NCBI GenBank assembly: GCA_038232515.1
Contig: JBBSHS010000003.1
Coordinates: forward strand, 1-60,054
Source: JBBSHS01 sp038232515
GTDB lineage: Bacteria; Actinomycetota; Acidimicrobiia; Acidimicrobiales; JAUJNH01
Length of the DNA stretch: 60,054 nt
Reading direction: 5' to 3'
Part shown: one piece after another, positions 8,679-16,973 of the stretch
Position numbering within the stretch: the first letter of the stretch is position 1
Layout of the letters: each line of letters begins with the position of its first letter
Made by a program: the position numbers and the translations under genes
The notes under the pieces: generated by a model
Databases searched by the model: none
The model's input: the letters and a program-made list of their open reading frames with translations, nothing else
What the model was told of the DNA's origin: nothing

Positions 8679-9767
8679 CTATCCGAGGTCGATCTGGCAG
8701 TCGTCACCGACCATGAGGCGGGTGGCGCTCGGCCGGCGACGGCTGCGGGTCACCTCGACGTGGCGGCCAATCAACGAGTCGACGATGCGCCCGGCATCGT
8801 GCACGGAGGCGCCCTCGAGCAGGACCGAGTACTCGACCTCGCTGCGGGTCACCTCGGCCCCCGGGGCCACGGCGGTGAAGGGCCCGATGTAGCTGTCGGT
8901 GATGCGGGCCCCGGCACCGATGATGGCCGGTCCCCGCACCGTCGAGCCCTGGATATCGGCTCCCGTCTCGACCACGACCCGGCCTTCGAGGCTGGAGGCG
9001 TCGTCGACGATGCCGTCCACCCGCAGTTCGAAGGTCTCCAGGACGAGCCGGTTGGCATCCAGGAGGGGCGTCAGCTTGCCGGTGTCGATCCACCAGCCGT
9101 CGAGGATCTCCGAGGCCACGCGGTGGCCCTGGTCGATCAACCACTGGATGGCCTCGGTGATCTCGAGCTCGCCCCGGGCCGACGGCGCTATGGCCCGGAC
9201 GGCCTCGTGAATGGTGGGGTCGAAGAGGTACACACCCACCAGAGCCAGGTCCGAAGCCGGGTCGACCGGCTTTTCGACGAGACGGACGACCCGGCCGCCG
9301 GCGTCGAGCTCGGCCACGCCGAAGCGTTGGGGGTCGGGCACCTGCTTCAACAGGATCTGGGCTACCGCCGGTCCGTGGACCATGCTGGCCTGGCGTGAGC
9401 GCTCGAAGGCGTCCACGAAGCCCCGCAGCGACTGCTTGAGCAGGTTGTCGCCCAGGTACATGACGAAGTCGTCCTCAGCCAGGAAGTCACGGGCGATCAG
9501 CACGCAGTGGCCCAGGCCGAGTGGCGCTTCCTGAGGCAGATAGGTGATCTCCATGCCCCATCGGCTGCCGTCACCCACGGCCCCCATGACCTCGGCGCGC
9601 GTGTCTCCCACGATCATGCCGACCTGTTTGATCCCGGCCTCGGCCACCGCCTCGAGCCCGTAGTAGAGGATCGGCTTGTTGGCCACAGGTACCAGCTGCT
9701 TGGCGCTGGTGTGGGTGATCGGCCGCAGTCGCGTCCCCGCTCCGCCGGCCAGGATGAGCGCTTTCAT
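8679..9767 (-). CDS. rmlA: Glucose-1-phosphate thymidylyltransferase, long form
   Basis: Begins at ATG 9765-9767 with MKALILAGGAGTRLRPIT, the nucleotidyltransferase signature; the open frame upstream is repeat DNA. The enzyme is 362 residues, longer than the 290-residue classical RmlA. After the catalytic domain (PVANKPILYYGLEAV, YLGDNLL, EKPVDPASDLALVGVY, WWIDTGKLTPLLDAN) comes a C-terminal left-handed beta-helix with hexapeptide-like repeats, as in the StrD-type long form. It joins dTTP and glucose-1-phosphate into dTDP-glucose. It is the first gene of the leftward operon; the roughly 300 bp upstream hold only repeats. Confidence 0.94.
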   Translation of the reverse strand: MKALILAGGAGTRLRPITHTSAKQLVPVANKPILYYGLEAVAEAGIKQVGMIVGDTRAEVMGAVGDGSRWGMEITYLPQEAPLGLGHCVLIARDFLAEDDFVMYLGDNLLKQSLRGFVDAFERSRQASMVHGPAVAQILLKQVPDPQRFGVAELDAGGRVVRLVEKPVDPASDLALVGVYLFDPTIHEAVRAIAPSARGELEITEAIQWLIDQGHRVASEILDGWWIDTGKLTPLLDANRLVLETFELRVDGIVDDASSLEGRVVVETGADIQGSTVRGPAIIGAGARITDSYIGPFTAVAPGAEVTRSEVEYSVLLEGASVHDAGRIVDSLIGRHVEVTRSRRRPSATRLMVGDDCQIDLG

Positions 9768-9835
9768 AACCTGAGTCTGCCCGCGAAAAACACCCCGGTG
9801 CTTCCGGCGATCCCGCCCCTGCCGGAGGGGTTTGG

Positions 9836-10060
9836 GGCCCGGGGGTTTGCCGGCGGGAGCCGGCCGGGGGTTGCCGGCGGGAGCCGGCCGGGGTTTGCCG
9901 GCGGGAGCCGGCCGGGGGTGTGGGGGCCTGGCCCCCCCTGGGGGTTCGCCGCCGGCTCTGCCGAAGGCGAACAATAGATGGCGAGCGAAGCGAGCTCCCA
10001 AAGGACTTTCCCGCCGCAGGCGGCCGAGCGAGCGCAGCGAGCCAGGCCGCCGAGGACGGC
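9836..10060. repeat. GC-rich intergenic repeat element B, copy 1, with three tandem units
   Basis: Fills most of the gap between rmlA and the LCP gene (9768-10064). It holds three tandem units of TTTGCCGGCGGGAGCCGG type at 9846-9870, 9871-9893 and 9894-9918. Next comes a GGGGGTGTGGGGGCC block, then GATGGCGAGCGAAGCGAGCT at 9977-9996 and a GCGAGCGCAGCGAGC block. A similar order of blocks occurs at 40000-40160. Read on the minus strand, the element follows directly after the LCP stop codon. No promoter for rmlA is evident inside it. Confidence 0.75.
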
Positions 10061-10064
10061 TGCC

Positions 10065-11576
10065 TCAGCAGCTGACAGACGGATCTGTCCCCTTGGGTTG
10101 GACGCCGGCGTTGGGGACGGCTGGGGGCGCAGACGAGGACGTGGTGGCCGGCGACCCGGCGGTGGCCGGGGCGCGGATGCCCTGGTAGTCGGCGCCCAGC
10201 ACCAGCTCGACATCGGCACCCTTGACGGTGCTGTCGGAGACGAGCAGGGCGCCGTTGGGCAGATAGGTCTGCAGCAGCTTGGCCTTGGTCAGTTGGCCAC
10301 GGCCGTAGCGGATCGAGGTGTGCTTGTAGCCGAAGCTGTTGGCGTCGCCCGTGGTGGGCACGTTGAAGCCCAGCCGGCCCAGCTCCATGCGGGCCTGCGT
10401 TCCCTGGTTGTCGATTCCGGTCCCGTTCTGGATGCGCACAGAAACCGTGGCCGGCGAGGCACCGCCGCCCCCGGCCGTCGCCCCCGTCTCCGACCCGGGC
10501 ACGGGGCCGGCGCCAAAGGCGGCCAGCACGGCGTTGGTGTCGGGTTGCTTGATCTTGAGCACCGCCGCGCCGCCGACGGTCACGTCGGTGGTGGGGACTG
10601 TCATGGTGGCGACCTTGTCGGGAGTCAGGGACTTGAACCGTCGGGCCAGTGTCTTCATGTCGTCCACGGTGAGCCCGTTGTCGATGGTGAGGCTCTTCAC
10701 CCCCGCGGCGATGAGGCTGTTGAGCGACACCGGGTTGGTCACCACGCCGGTGCTGATGGCCTTGCGCATGACCCGGCGTATGAAGTCCTGCTGGCGGGCG
10801 ATGCGACCGAAGTCGCTGGTGGGGTCGTCCCGCCACTTGCCGCTCTCGAAATACTGGTAGTGACGGGAGCGCACGTACTGCAGTGCCATGGTCCCGTCGA
10901 GGGTGATGCAGCCGGCATTGGCGACGTTCAGGCCGGTGTTGGCGTCGCGAGCGGGAGCGGCGAAGTAGACGGTCACTCCTCCGATGGCGTTGACGATGGA
11001 GGTGAAGCCGGGGAAGTTGACCTCGGCATAGTGGTTGATCGGGATACCGAAGACGTTGTTGATGGTCTGGATGAGGGTGGTGGCACCTCCCGCACTGTCG
11101 TTGAAAGCGGCGTTGATGCGCTCGCTGGTGTGACAGGCGCCGTCGATGCAGAGGTCCCGGGGGATCGACAGGATGGCCGCCGTCTCCGTCTTGGGGTTGA
11201 CGTGGAGGATCATGATCGTGTCGCTGCGGGCCCCGGCCGTGCCCTTGGGCCCCGCCGTCCCGCCGTAGAGCTTCTGGTCGGCGGCGTCCAGCTCTCGGGT
11301 GTCGGACCCCACCAGCAGCACGTTGAAGGGGTCTCCGGCCTTGGGTTCGGGCGCCAGGACGGAGTTGCCGTTCTTGTCCCTGCCGATCGTGACGGTCTGG
11401 ATCTGGCCGATCCGCCAGCGTAGGTAGCCGTAGCCGACGCCGGTGGACAGCAGGCACACGGCCAGGACGATGTTGAGGCCGACCAGGCACCGCACCGGCC
11501 AGCGCCGCCGCTTCGCAGAGCCGGTGTCGGGCGCGGCGCCGACCGATCCGGGCGGGCGGGCGCTCGTCAGGGTCAT
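10065..11576 (-). CDS. LytR-CpsA-Psr (LCP) family wall-polymer ligase
   Basis: A 503-residue membrane protein. A basic cytoplasmic tail is followed by one helix at about residues 30-50. The LCP domain occupies about 80-250, with SDTIMILHVNP, ILSIPRDL, INAAFN, and VRSRHYQYFESGKWRDDP carrying the Arg residues that bind the polyprenyl pyrophosphate. A C-terminal LytR_C domain lies at about 370-470 (VSVRIQNGTGIDNQGTQAR), and a Pro/Ser/Ala tail ends in Cys. LCP enzymes transfer lipid-linked glycans to peptidoglycan at the outer membrane face. It lies immediately upstream of the rml operon on the same strand, which suggests it attaches the polymer those genes make. The ATG at 11574-11576 is a clear start. 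Confidence 0.93.
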   Translation of the reverse strand: MTLTSARPPGSVGAAPDTGSAKRRRWPVRCLVGLNIVLAVCLLSTGVGYGYLRWRIGQIQTVTIGRDKNGNSVLAPEPKAGDPFNVLLVGSDTRELDAADQKLYGGTAGPKGTAGARSDTIMILHVNPKTETAAILSIPRDLCIDGACHTSERINAAFNDSAGGATTLIQTINNVFGIPINHYAEVNFPGFTSIVNAIGGVTVYFAAPARDANTGLNVANAGCITLDGTMALQYVRSRHYQYFESGKWRDDPTSDFGRIARQQDFIRRVMRKAISTGVVTNPVSLNSLIAAGVKSLTIDNGLTVDDMKTLARRFKSLTPDKVATMTVPTTDVTVGGAAVLKIKQPDTNAVLAAFGAGPVPGSETGATAGGGGASPATVSVRIQNGTGIDNQGTQARMELGRLGFNVPTTGDANSFGYKHTSIRYGRGQLTKAKLLQTYLPNGALLVSDSTVKGADVELVLGADYQGIRAPATAGSPATTSSSAPPAVPNAGVQPKGTDPSVSC

Positions 11577-11713
11577 ACCGGCGGCCCGAGCCCACGGGCC
11601 AGGTCGGGCATGGCCGCCTGCTCGTCGATCGGGTGCCCGGACATCCGCGCAATGCTAGGTGCGGGCCTTTGACGCAACGGTGCGCGACCCGTGCCGCCAC
11701 GGTGGGGCGGCCA

Positions 11714-11762
11714 CAGCCGCTCAGCCGCCCAGCCGCTCAGCCCGCCCAGCCGCTCAGCCGCC
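11714..11762. repeat. Three tandem 16-17 bp units overlapping the birA stop
   Basis: Units of CAGCCGCTCAGCC(C)GCC lie at 11714-11729, 11730-11746 and 11747-11762. The last unit covers the stop codon of birA (11754-11756). The remainder of the gap 11577-11753, upstream of the LCP gene, shows no other structure that I can support. A promoter for the LCP gene should lie here but no confident -10/-35 pair could be chosen. Confidence 0.75.
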
Positions 11763-12482
11763 CACCGGCCGCAGGTGCACGACGTCGCCGGCGTCGACGG
11801 CCTGGCCGTCCACCACGAGATGGCCGTCGTCATCCACCTCCGTGGCCGTGCCCTCGATGCACCGGGCACCGAGGTCGACCCGGACGGACCGGCCCAACGT
11901 CGAGCACAGGCTGCGGTAGCGGTCCAGCAGGTCGGGGGCATCGCACCAGCGGTCGAGACCGACCAGAAGGGCTTCGAGGACGGCCCGCCGCTCGGGTGGC
12001 GGCTGCACGTGGTGGCTGAGGGCCGCCACCAACGGGCCGAGGTCCGGACCAAGGAGGTCCAGTGGGGGCCAGTCGACGTTGAGGCCGAGCCCGACAACCA
12101 CGGCCCCTCCCTCGGTTCGGGCGGCGATGCCGGCCAGCTTGCGGGCCCCGAGCAGGAGGTCATTGGGCCACTTCAACGACGGGCGCACGGCCCCGCTGGT
12201 GGTCGCCTCCACGGCCTCCACGGCGGCCACGGCCATGGCCAACGTGCTCAACTGAGGCGCTGCCGTTGGCCGCAGCAGCACGCTGCACAACAACGACGAA
12301 CCCGGGGGGGCCTCCCACGCCCGGCCGAGCCGCCCTCGACCGGCGGTCTGGTGGTCGGCCACCAGCACGAGCCCGGCGGGCTCACCGTCACGGGCCAGGA
12401 GCAGGGCGTCGTCGTTGGTCGAACCGGTCTGGGCCACCCAGTGCACCTGCCACCTCGGCCCGGTGGCGCCGCCACCACGCAC
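11754..12482 (-). CDS. birA: Biotin--[acetyl-CoA-carboxylase] ligase
   Basis: A monofunctional biotin protein ligase without an N-terminal helix-turn-helix. The catalytic core starts at HWVAQTGSTNDDAL and carries the biotinyl-AMP loop GRGRLGRAWEAPPGSSL (the GRGRxxR motif), LKWPNDLLLGARKLAGI and VVGLGLNVDW. A small C-terminal SH3-like domain follows. It attaches biotin to the carrier domain of the carboxylase encoded by the divergent neighbour. The open frame extends upstream into the carboxylase gene. I chose the in-frame GTG at 12480-12482, which leaves 21 bp between the two genes; the exact start is uncertain. Confidence 0.92.
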   Translation of the reverse strand: MRGGGATGPRWQVHWVAQTGSTNDDALLLARDGEPAGLVLVADHQTAGRGRLGRAWEAPPGSSLLCSVLLRPTAAPQLSTLAMAVAAVEAVEATTSGAVRPSLKWPNDLLLGARKLAGIAARTEGGAVVVGLGLNVDWPPLDLLGPDLGPLVAALSHHVQPPPERRAVLEALLVGLDRWCDAPDLLDRYRSLCSTLGRSVRVDLGARCIEGTATEVDDDGHLVVDGQAVDAGDVVHLRPVGG

Positions 12483-12503
12483 CCGACCAACATAACCAGC
12501 ACC

Positions 12504-14300
12504 ATGTTGTCCAAGGTTCTCATCGCCAACCGCGGTGAGATTGCGGTCCGCGTCATTCGTACCTGCCGTGAGCTCGGGATCGCCACGGTCGCCGTCTACT
12601 CCGATCTCGACCGTGACGCCCTTCACGTCCGTCTGGCCGACGAGGCCTACGCCCTGGGCGGCCAGGCCGCCTCGGAGAGCTATCTGAACACCGAGAAGAT
12701 CCTCGAGGCCGTGAGGAGCTCAGGGGCCGACGCCGTGCACCCGGGCTACGGCTTCTTCTCCGAGGACACCAGCTTCTCGCGGGCGGTGACGGCGGTCGGC
12801 GCCGTCTTCGTCGGGCCGCCGCCCGAGGCCATCGAGGTCATGGGCAACAAGGTCAGCTCACGCATCGCCGCCCATAGAGCGGGCGTAGCCGGGGTGCCGG
12901 GCACCACCCAGTTCCTCGTCTCGGCGGCCGAGGTCGTGGCTTTCGGGGCCGAGCACGGCTGGCCGGTCGCCGTCAAAGCCGCCTTCGGCGGTGGCGGCCG
13001 GGGCATGCGGGTGGTCGAGAGTCCCGAGGCCGCGGCCGCCGCCCTCGAATCGGCCCAGTCCGAGGCGCTGGCGGGGTTCGGCCGCAGCGAGTGCTACGTC
13101 GAGCGGTACCTCACCTGGCCCCGGCACATCGAGATGCAGATCTTCGCCGACACCCACGGCCATTGCGTGTGGATCGGCGAACGGGACTGCTCGGCTCAGC
13201 GCCGCCACCAGAAGCTGATCGAGGAGAGCCCGGCTGCTCAATTCCCTGACTCGATGCGCCAGGCCATGGGTGCGGCCGCGGTGAAGGTGGCCCGGGCGTG
13301 TGGTTACGTCAACGCCGGGACTGTCGAGTTCCTTTTCCAGGACGGCGACTTCTACTTCCTGGAGATGAACACCCGGCTCCAGGTCGAGCACCCCGTCACC
13401 GAACTGGTCACGGGCCTCGATCTGGTCGAGCTGCAGCTGCGGGTGGCCGCCGGCGAGGAGCTCGGCATCACCCAGGACGAGCTGGTGGACAGGCGGCGGG
13501 GCCACGCCATCGAGGTGCGCATCAACGCCGAGGACCCAGCCGGGGGCAGGTTCGTGCCCTCGCCCGGGACCATCACGCGCTTCCGCCGCCCCGACGGCCC
13601 CGGCGTGCGGGTGGACGCCGGCTACGACGAGGGCGACACCGTCAGCCAGTTCTACGACAACCTGGTGGCCAAGCTGATCTGCTGGGCCCCCGACCGCCAG
13701 CGGGCCATCGCCCGCACCCAGCGGGCGCTCAGGGAGACCGAAATAGAGGGCGTCAGGACGACCATCCCGGCGGACATCGCCATCCTGGCGCACCCGGACT
13801 TCGTCGCCGGCCGCCACTCGACGAGATGGGTGGAGGAGCGCGTGGACCTCTCGTCCATGGCGTCGGCGTCGGCGCCGACGGCGCCGACCACGGCGGCTCC
13901 CGCTGCCGGGCAGGAGGGCGAGGGCAAGGTCCAGCGTGACGTCGACGTGGAGGTCGACGGCCGTCGCTTCAAGGTGCGCCTGTGGGTGCCCGATGTGACC
14001 CCGGCGGTCGTCGCAGGCGCCCCCGGAGCGGGAGGGGCCCGACGGCCCCGGCGGCCGGTCGGCGGCTCGCACGAGGGCACGGCGGCCACCGGCAGCATCA
14101 CGGTGCCGATGCAGGGGACCATCGTGCGGATCAGCGTGGCCGTGGGCGACACGGTCCAGGCCGGTCAGACAGTGTGCGTGCTCGAGGCCATGAAGATGGA
14201 GAACGACATCACGGCGGGCACGGCCGGTACGGTCACCGAGGTCAGGGTCGAGCCCGGTTCCACCGTCGGCGCCGGCGACGTCGTCGTCGTGATCGGGTAA
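12504..14300 (+). CDS. accC: Biotin-dependent acetyl-/propionyl-CoA carboxylase alpha subunit
   Basis: A 598-residue protein with biotin carboxylase and biotin carrier domains in one chain. It starts at ATG 12504 (MLSKVLIANRGEIAVRV); the open frame to the left of this is shadow. The ATP-grasp segment has KAAFGGGGRGMRVV, the HRHQKLIEESP and YVNAGTVEFLF stretches and EMNTRLQVEHPVTE. A Pro/Ala-rich linker follows, then the carrier domain with EAMKMEN, where Lys564 is the biotinylation site. Actinobacterial alpha subunits of this kind serve acetyl- and propionyl-CoA carboxylases. Propionyl-CoA carboxylation would feed the methylmalonyl-CoA mutase found at 24-26 kb. birA is divergent, 21 bp away. 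No beta subunit is in the window. Confidence 0.95.
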   Translation: MLSKVLIANRGEIAVRVIRTCRELGIATVAVYSDLDRDALHVRLADEAYALGGQAASESYLNTEKILEAVRSSGADAVHPGYGFFSEDTSFSRAVTAVGAVFVGPPPEAIEVMGNKVSSRIAAHRAGVAGVPGTTQFLVSAAEVVAFGAEHGWPVAVKAAFGGGGRGMRVVESPEAAAAALESAQSEALAGFGRSECYVERYLTWPRHIEMQIFADTHGHCVWIGERDCSAQRRHQKLIEESPAAQFPDSMRQAMGAAAVKVARACGYVNAGTVEFLFQDGDFYFLEMNTRLQVEHPVTELVTGLDLVELQLRVAAGEELGITQDELVDRRRGHAIEVRINAEDPAGGRFVPSPGTITRFRRPDGPGVRVDAGYDEGDTVSQFYDNLVAKLICWAPDRQRAIARTQRALRETEIEGVRTTIPADIAILAHPDFVAGRHSTRWVEERVDLSSMASASAPTAPTTAAPAAGQEGEGKVQRDVDVEVDGRRFKVRLWVPDVTPAVVAGAPGAGGARRPRRPVGGSHEGTAATGSITVPMQGTIVRISVAVGDTVQAGQTVCVLEAMKMENDITAGTAGTVTEVRVEPGSTVGAGDVVVVIG

Positions 14301-14437
14301 TGCCTGGCTCGACGTCAGCGGCGGCCATCATCGAGAGATGGCAAAGAGCGTTCCTGCCATTTGAACCTCGGCAGGCACCGCCGCGTCGGGTGTAGTAGAA
14401 ATCGACCCGTTCTCGTGTCGAAGTCGGGGGGCAGCAA

Positions 14438-16024
14438 ATGCGCAGCAAAGCGTTGGCCATTGCGGTCACGGCGACAATGGCCCTCGTGGGCTGCAGTTCG
14501 TCGTCGACGTCGAGCGGCACGGCCGGGACAACCGCCTCGGGCAAGTCCAATCCCGACGCAGTGGTGAAGGTGGCGGCCGGCGAGGACCAATGGCCGGTTC
14601 AGGGCACCGGTGCGAAGTCGACCACCTTCGCCTACCCCCTGAATGTCAACGTCTATGACCCCCTGGTCATCCTGGGCTCGGACTTCAGCTTGCAGCCCGG
14701 CCTGGCGACGAGCTGGGACTTCATGGCCCCGAGCACGTGGCGCTTCCACCTCCGCCAAGGCGTGACATTCCATGACGGCCATCCGTTCACAGCCGACGAC
14801 GTCGTGTGGACCTGGGGCGTGCGCCAGGTGAAGGGACAGACGCTATCCACGGTCAGCAGCGGGCTGACGCCCGACTCGGTCAAGAAGATCGACGATTTCA
14901 CGGTCGACTTCACGACGACCACCCCCAACCTCCGCCTTCCTGAGCAGATCGTCCACCCCGAAGGGGCCATCGTCGAGAATGGCAAGGATTTCGACTCGAG
15001 CCCGCCGGCGGGGACGGGGCCGTTCAGGGTCGTCAGCTATCAGCCGGGCCGGAGTGTGGACCTCGTACGCAACGATGCCTACTGGGGTAAGAAGGCGAAG
15101 GTTAAGGAGATGGTGTACCAGTTCCTTCCCGATCCGCAGACCAGGGTCGAGGCGCTCAAGGCCGGCACGGTGGATTTCGTGACCGACCTCCCGCCTGCTG
15201 ACGCCACCAGCTTGGGCAAGGACTCGCAGTTCCGTGTCGTGAAGTCCAAGCCCGGCCGAAACCAGCTCATCTACGTCAACAAACAGGGCACGGCGCCGTT
15301 CGATCTGGGAGCCGACCCGGCGGTGCGTCAGGCCGTCTCATTGGCCATCGACCGCAAGACCTACGTCGACGCCGCCCTCGAAGGCAACGCCGATCCCGGC
15401 CGCTGGATGGCCCCCCAGGCCGTCCTGGGCACGTCTGCGGGGGAGGTTTCGCTGGTCCCCTTTGAGACGGCCAAGGCGAAGTCGGTGCTCACCGCCGAGG
15501 GCTGGACCCCCGGCAGCGATGGCATATTCGTCAAGAACGGTCGACGACTGGAGTTGACCATCATCGGCTGGGCCGAGGTCACCGACGCCGGCTTCCAGGT
15601 GATCCAGTCCGACCTGAAGGACGCCGGCATCGCCTTGACCATCAAGAAGGCCGCCGACACCCCCACCTACAACAACTACTACGCCGGAAGTCAATGGGAC
15701 CTGGACCTCGAGGTGCCGAATCAGAACGACGGCAACCCTGCGTTCCTGCCGGTGTTGCGGATGTATTCCAAGAACAAGGGCACCCAGCGGTTCGCACCTG
15801 GAGGTGCATTCGACTCCCTCGCCGAGCAGGCCGGTTCGGCTCAGACCCGGCCTGAGGTCCAGAAGGCGTCGGCCGACATGATGAAAGAGCTCATCGACAC
15901 CGACTACATCGTGATCCCGCTGGCGGGCATCTACCGGTTGTACGGGATGAAGAGTGGCGTCAACCTCGGTGATCCGCATCCCTCCCAGACCAACCAACTC
16001 TGGCTCAGCCTGACCAAGACCTGA
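14438..16024 (+). CDS. ABC transporter substrate-binding lipoprotein, peptide/nickel type
   Basis: A 528-residue family 5 solute-binding protein. The signal peptide ends in a lipobox, LVGC, so Cys19 would be lipidated and the protein anchored outside the membrane. Family hallmarks are YDPLVIL, FHLRQGVTFHDGHPFTADDVVWTW (the DppA/OppA signature), GTGPFRVVSYQPG and RQAVSLAIDRKTYVDAAL. It should deliver peptides or similar small molecules to the permeases encoded 4 bp downstream. The gene looks less GC-rich than its flanks. The 137 bp upstream of it (14301-14437) hold an imperfect CCTGCC/GGCAGG hairpin but no clear promoter. Confidence 0.94.
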   Translation: MRSKALAIAVTATMALVGCSSSSTSSGTAGTTASGKSNPDAVVKVAAGEDQWPVQGTGAKSTTFAYPLNVNVYDPLVILGSDFSLQPGLATSWDFMAPSTWRFHLRQGVTFHDGHPFTADDVVWTWGVRQVKGQTLSTVSSGLTPDSVKKIDDFTVDFTTTTPNLRLPEQIVHPEGAIVENGKDFDSSPPAGTGPFRVVSYQPGRSVDLVRNDAYWGKKAKVKEMVYQFLPDPQTRVEALKAGTVDFVTDLPPADATSLGKDSQFRVVKSKPGRNQLIYVNKQGTAPFDLGADPAVRQAVSLAIDRKTYVDAALEGNADPGRWMAPQAVLGTSAGEVSLVPFETAKAKSVLTAEGWTPGSDGIFVKNGRRLELTIIGWAEVTDAGFQVIQSDLKDAGIALTIKKAADTPTYNNYYAGSQWDLDLEVPNQNDGNPAFLPVLRMYSKNKGTQRFAPGGAFDSLAEQAGSAQTRPEVQKASADMMKELIDTDYIVIPLAGIYRLYGMKSGVNLGDPHPSQTNQLWLSLTKT

Positions 16025-16028
16025 GGAG

Positions 16029-16973
16029 ATGCGGGGCGTTCTCGCACGGCGCCTCCTGTTGGCCGTGCCCACCCTCTTGGCTCTGTCATTTCTCATCTTC
16101 GCCCTGATCTCGCTGGCCCCTGGCGATCCGGCCACCGAGTACGCCCGGCGGACATCGCCGGGCGGAGAGGTCACGCCCGCCCAGGTGGACCTGGCCCAGC
16201 GGCAACTCGGACTCAACCGGTCCTTCGTGGTGCAATACGGGAGCTGGCTCGGCGGCGCTGTGCAAGGCCGTCTCGGCCGGTCATTCTCCCGCCAGACGCC
16301 GGTCGCCCGAGAAATCCGGGAGCGCTTGGGGGCCACCGCCGAGCTGGCCGCGGTTGCTCTCATCCTCACCGTGATCTTCGCCGTTCCACTCGGTGTGGTC
16401 GCCGCCATGTTCCATCGCCGGCTCGGTGACCACGTGCTCCGGGTCTTTTCTCTGGTGGGCGCGTCGACCCCGGGGTTCTTCCTGGCCTATGTCCTGATCA
16501 TCATCTTCGCCGTCCGCCTCAAGGTGCTGCCGGTTGCCGGCAAGCAGGGCGTCGACAGCGTGGTCCTCCCGGCGGTCACCCTGGCCGTCGGGCCGACAGC
16601 CGTCGTGGCCCGCCTGCTGCGGTCGGCGATGCTCGAGGTGTTGAGCGAGAGCTACATCGTGACGGCTTACGGCAAGGGCCTCGGGCGACTGCGCGTGGTC
16701 GTCGTCCATGGGCTGCGCAATGCGCTCATCCCCGTCGCCACCGTCTTCGGCTCGATCATCGGCGCCCTGCTGGAAGGCTCCATCATTGCCGAGGTCGTGT
16801 TCGCCTGGCCGGGTCTCGGCCGCCTCGTCTATGAGGGGATCTCCGAGCGCGATTACCCGCTGGTCGAAGGCCTGGTCGTGTTCGCCGGCCTGGCGTACGT
16901 GATCGTCAATGTGCTCGTGGACTTGTCCTACACATTCCTCGATCGCCGCATCTCCGCCGGGGCGTCGCTGTGA
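16029..16973 (+). CDS. ABC transporter permease, DppB/OppB type
   Basis: A 314-residue integral membrane protein. The first helix is at residues 4-30, with about five more after a periplasmic loop that contains the conserved RRQLGLNRSF-like segment (RQLGLNRSFVVQYGSWLGG). The cytoplasmic EAA loop reads YIVTAYGKGLGRLRVVVVHGLRNALIP, the usual contact with the ATPase. It starts 4 bp after the binding-protein gene, and its stop overlaps the start of the second permease. Together with the next two genes it forms a complete peptide-type importer. Confidence 0.94.
   Translation: MRGVLARRLLLAVPTLLALSFLIFALISLAPGDPATEYARRTSPGGEVTPAQVDLAQRQLGLNRSFVVQYGSWLGGAVQGRLGRSFSRQTPVAREIRERLGATAELAAVALILTVIFAVPLGVVAAMFHRRLGDHVLRVFSLVGASTPGFFLAYVLIIIFAVRLKVLPVAGKQGVDSVVLPAVTLAVGPTAVVARLLRSAMLEVLSESYIVTAYGKGLGRLRVVVVHGLRNALIPVATVFGSIIGALLEGSIIAEVVFAWPGLGRLVYEGISERDYPLVEGLVVFAGLAYVIVNVLVDLSYTFLDRRISAGASL

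Noticed and set aside
9846..9918. CRISPR-like tandem units
   Set aside because: The three units of 23-25 bp are directly adjacent with no spacers and no cas genes are near.
9571..11700. Minus-strand open frame of 709 codons across the LCP gene and element B
   Set aside because: It is the wrong frame of the LCP gene and runs through repeat DNA and rmlA; the amino-acid pattern is non-protein-like.
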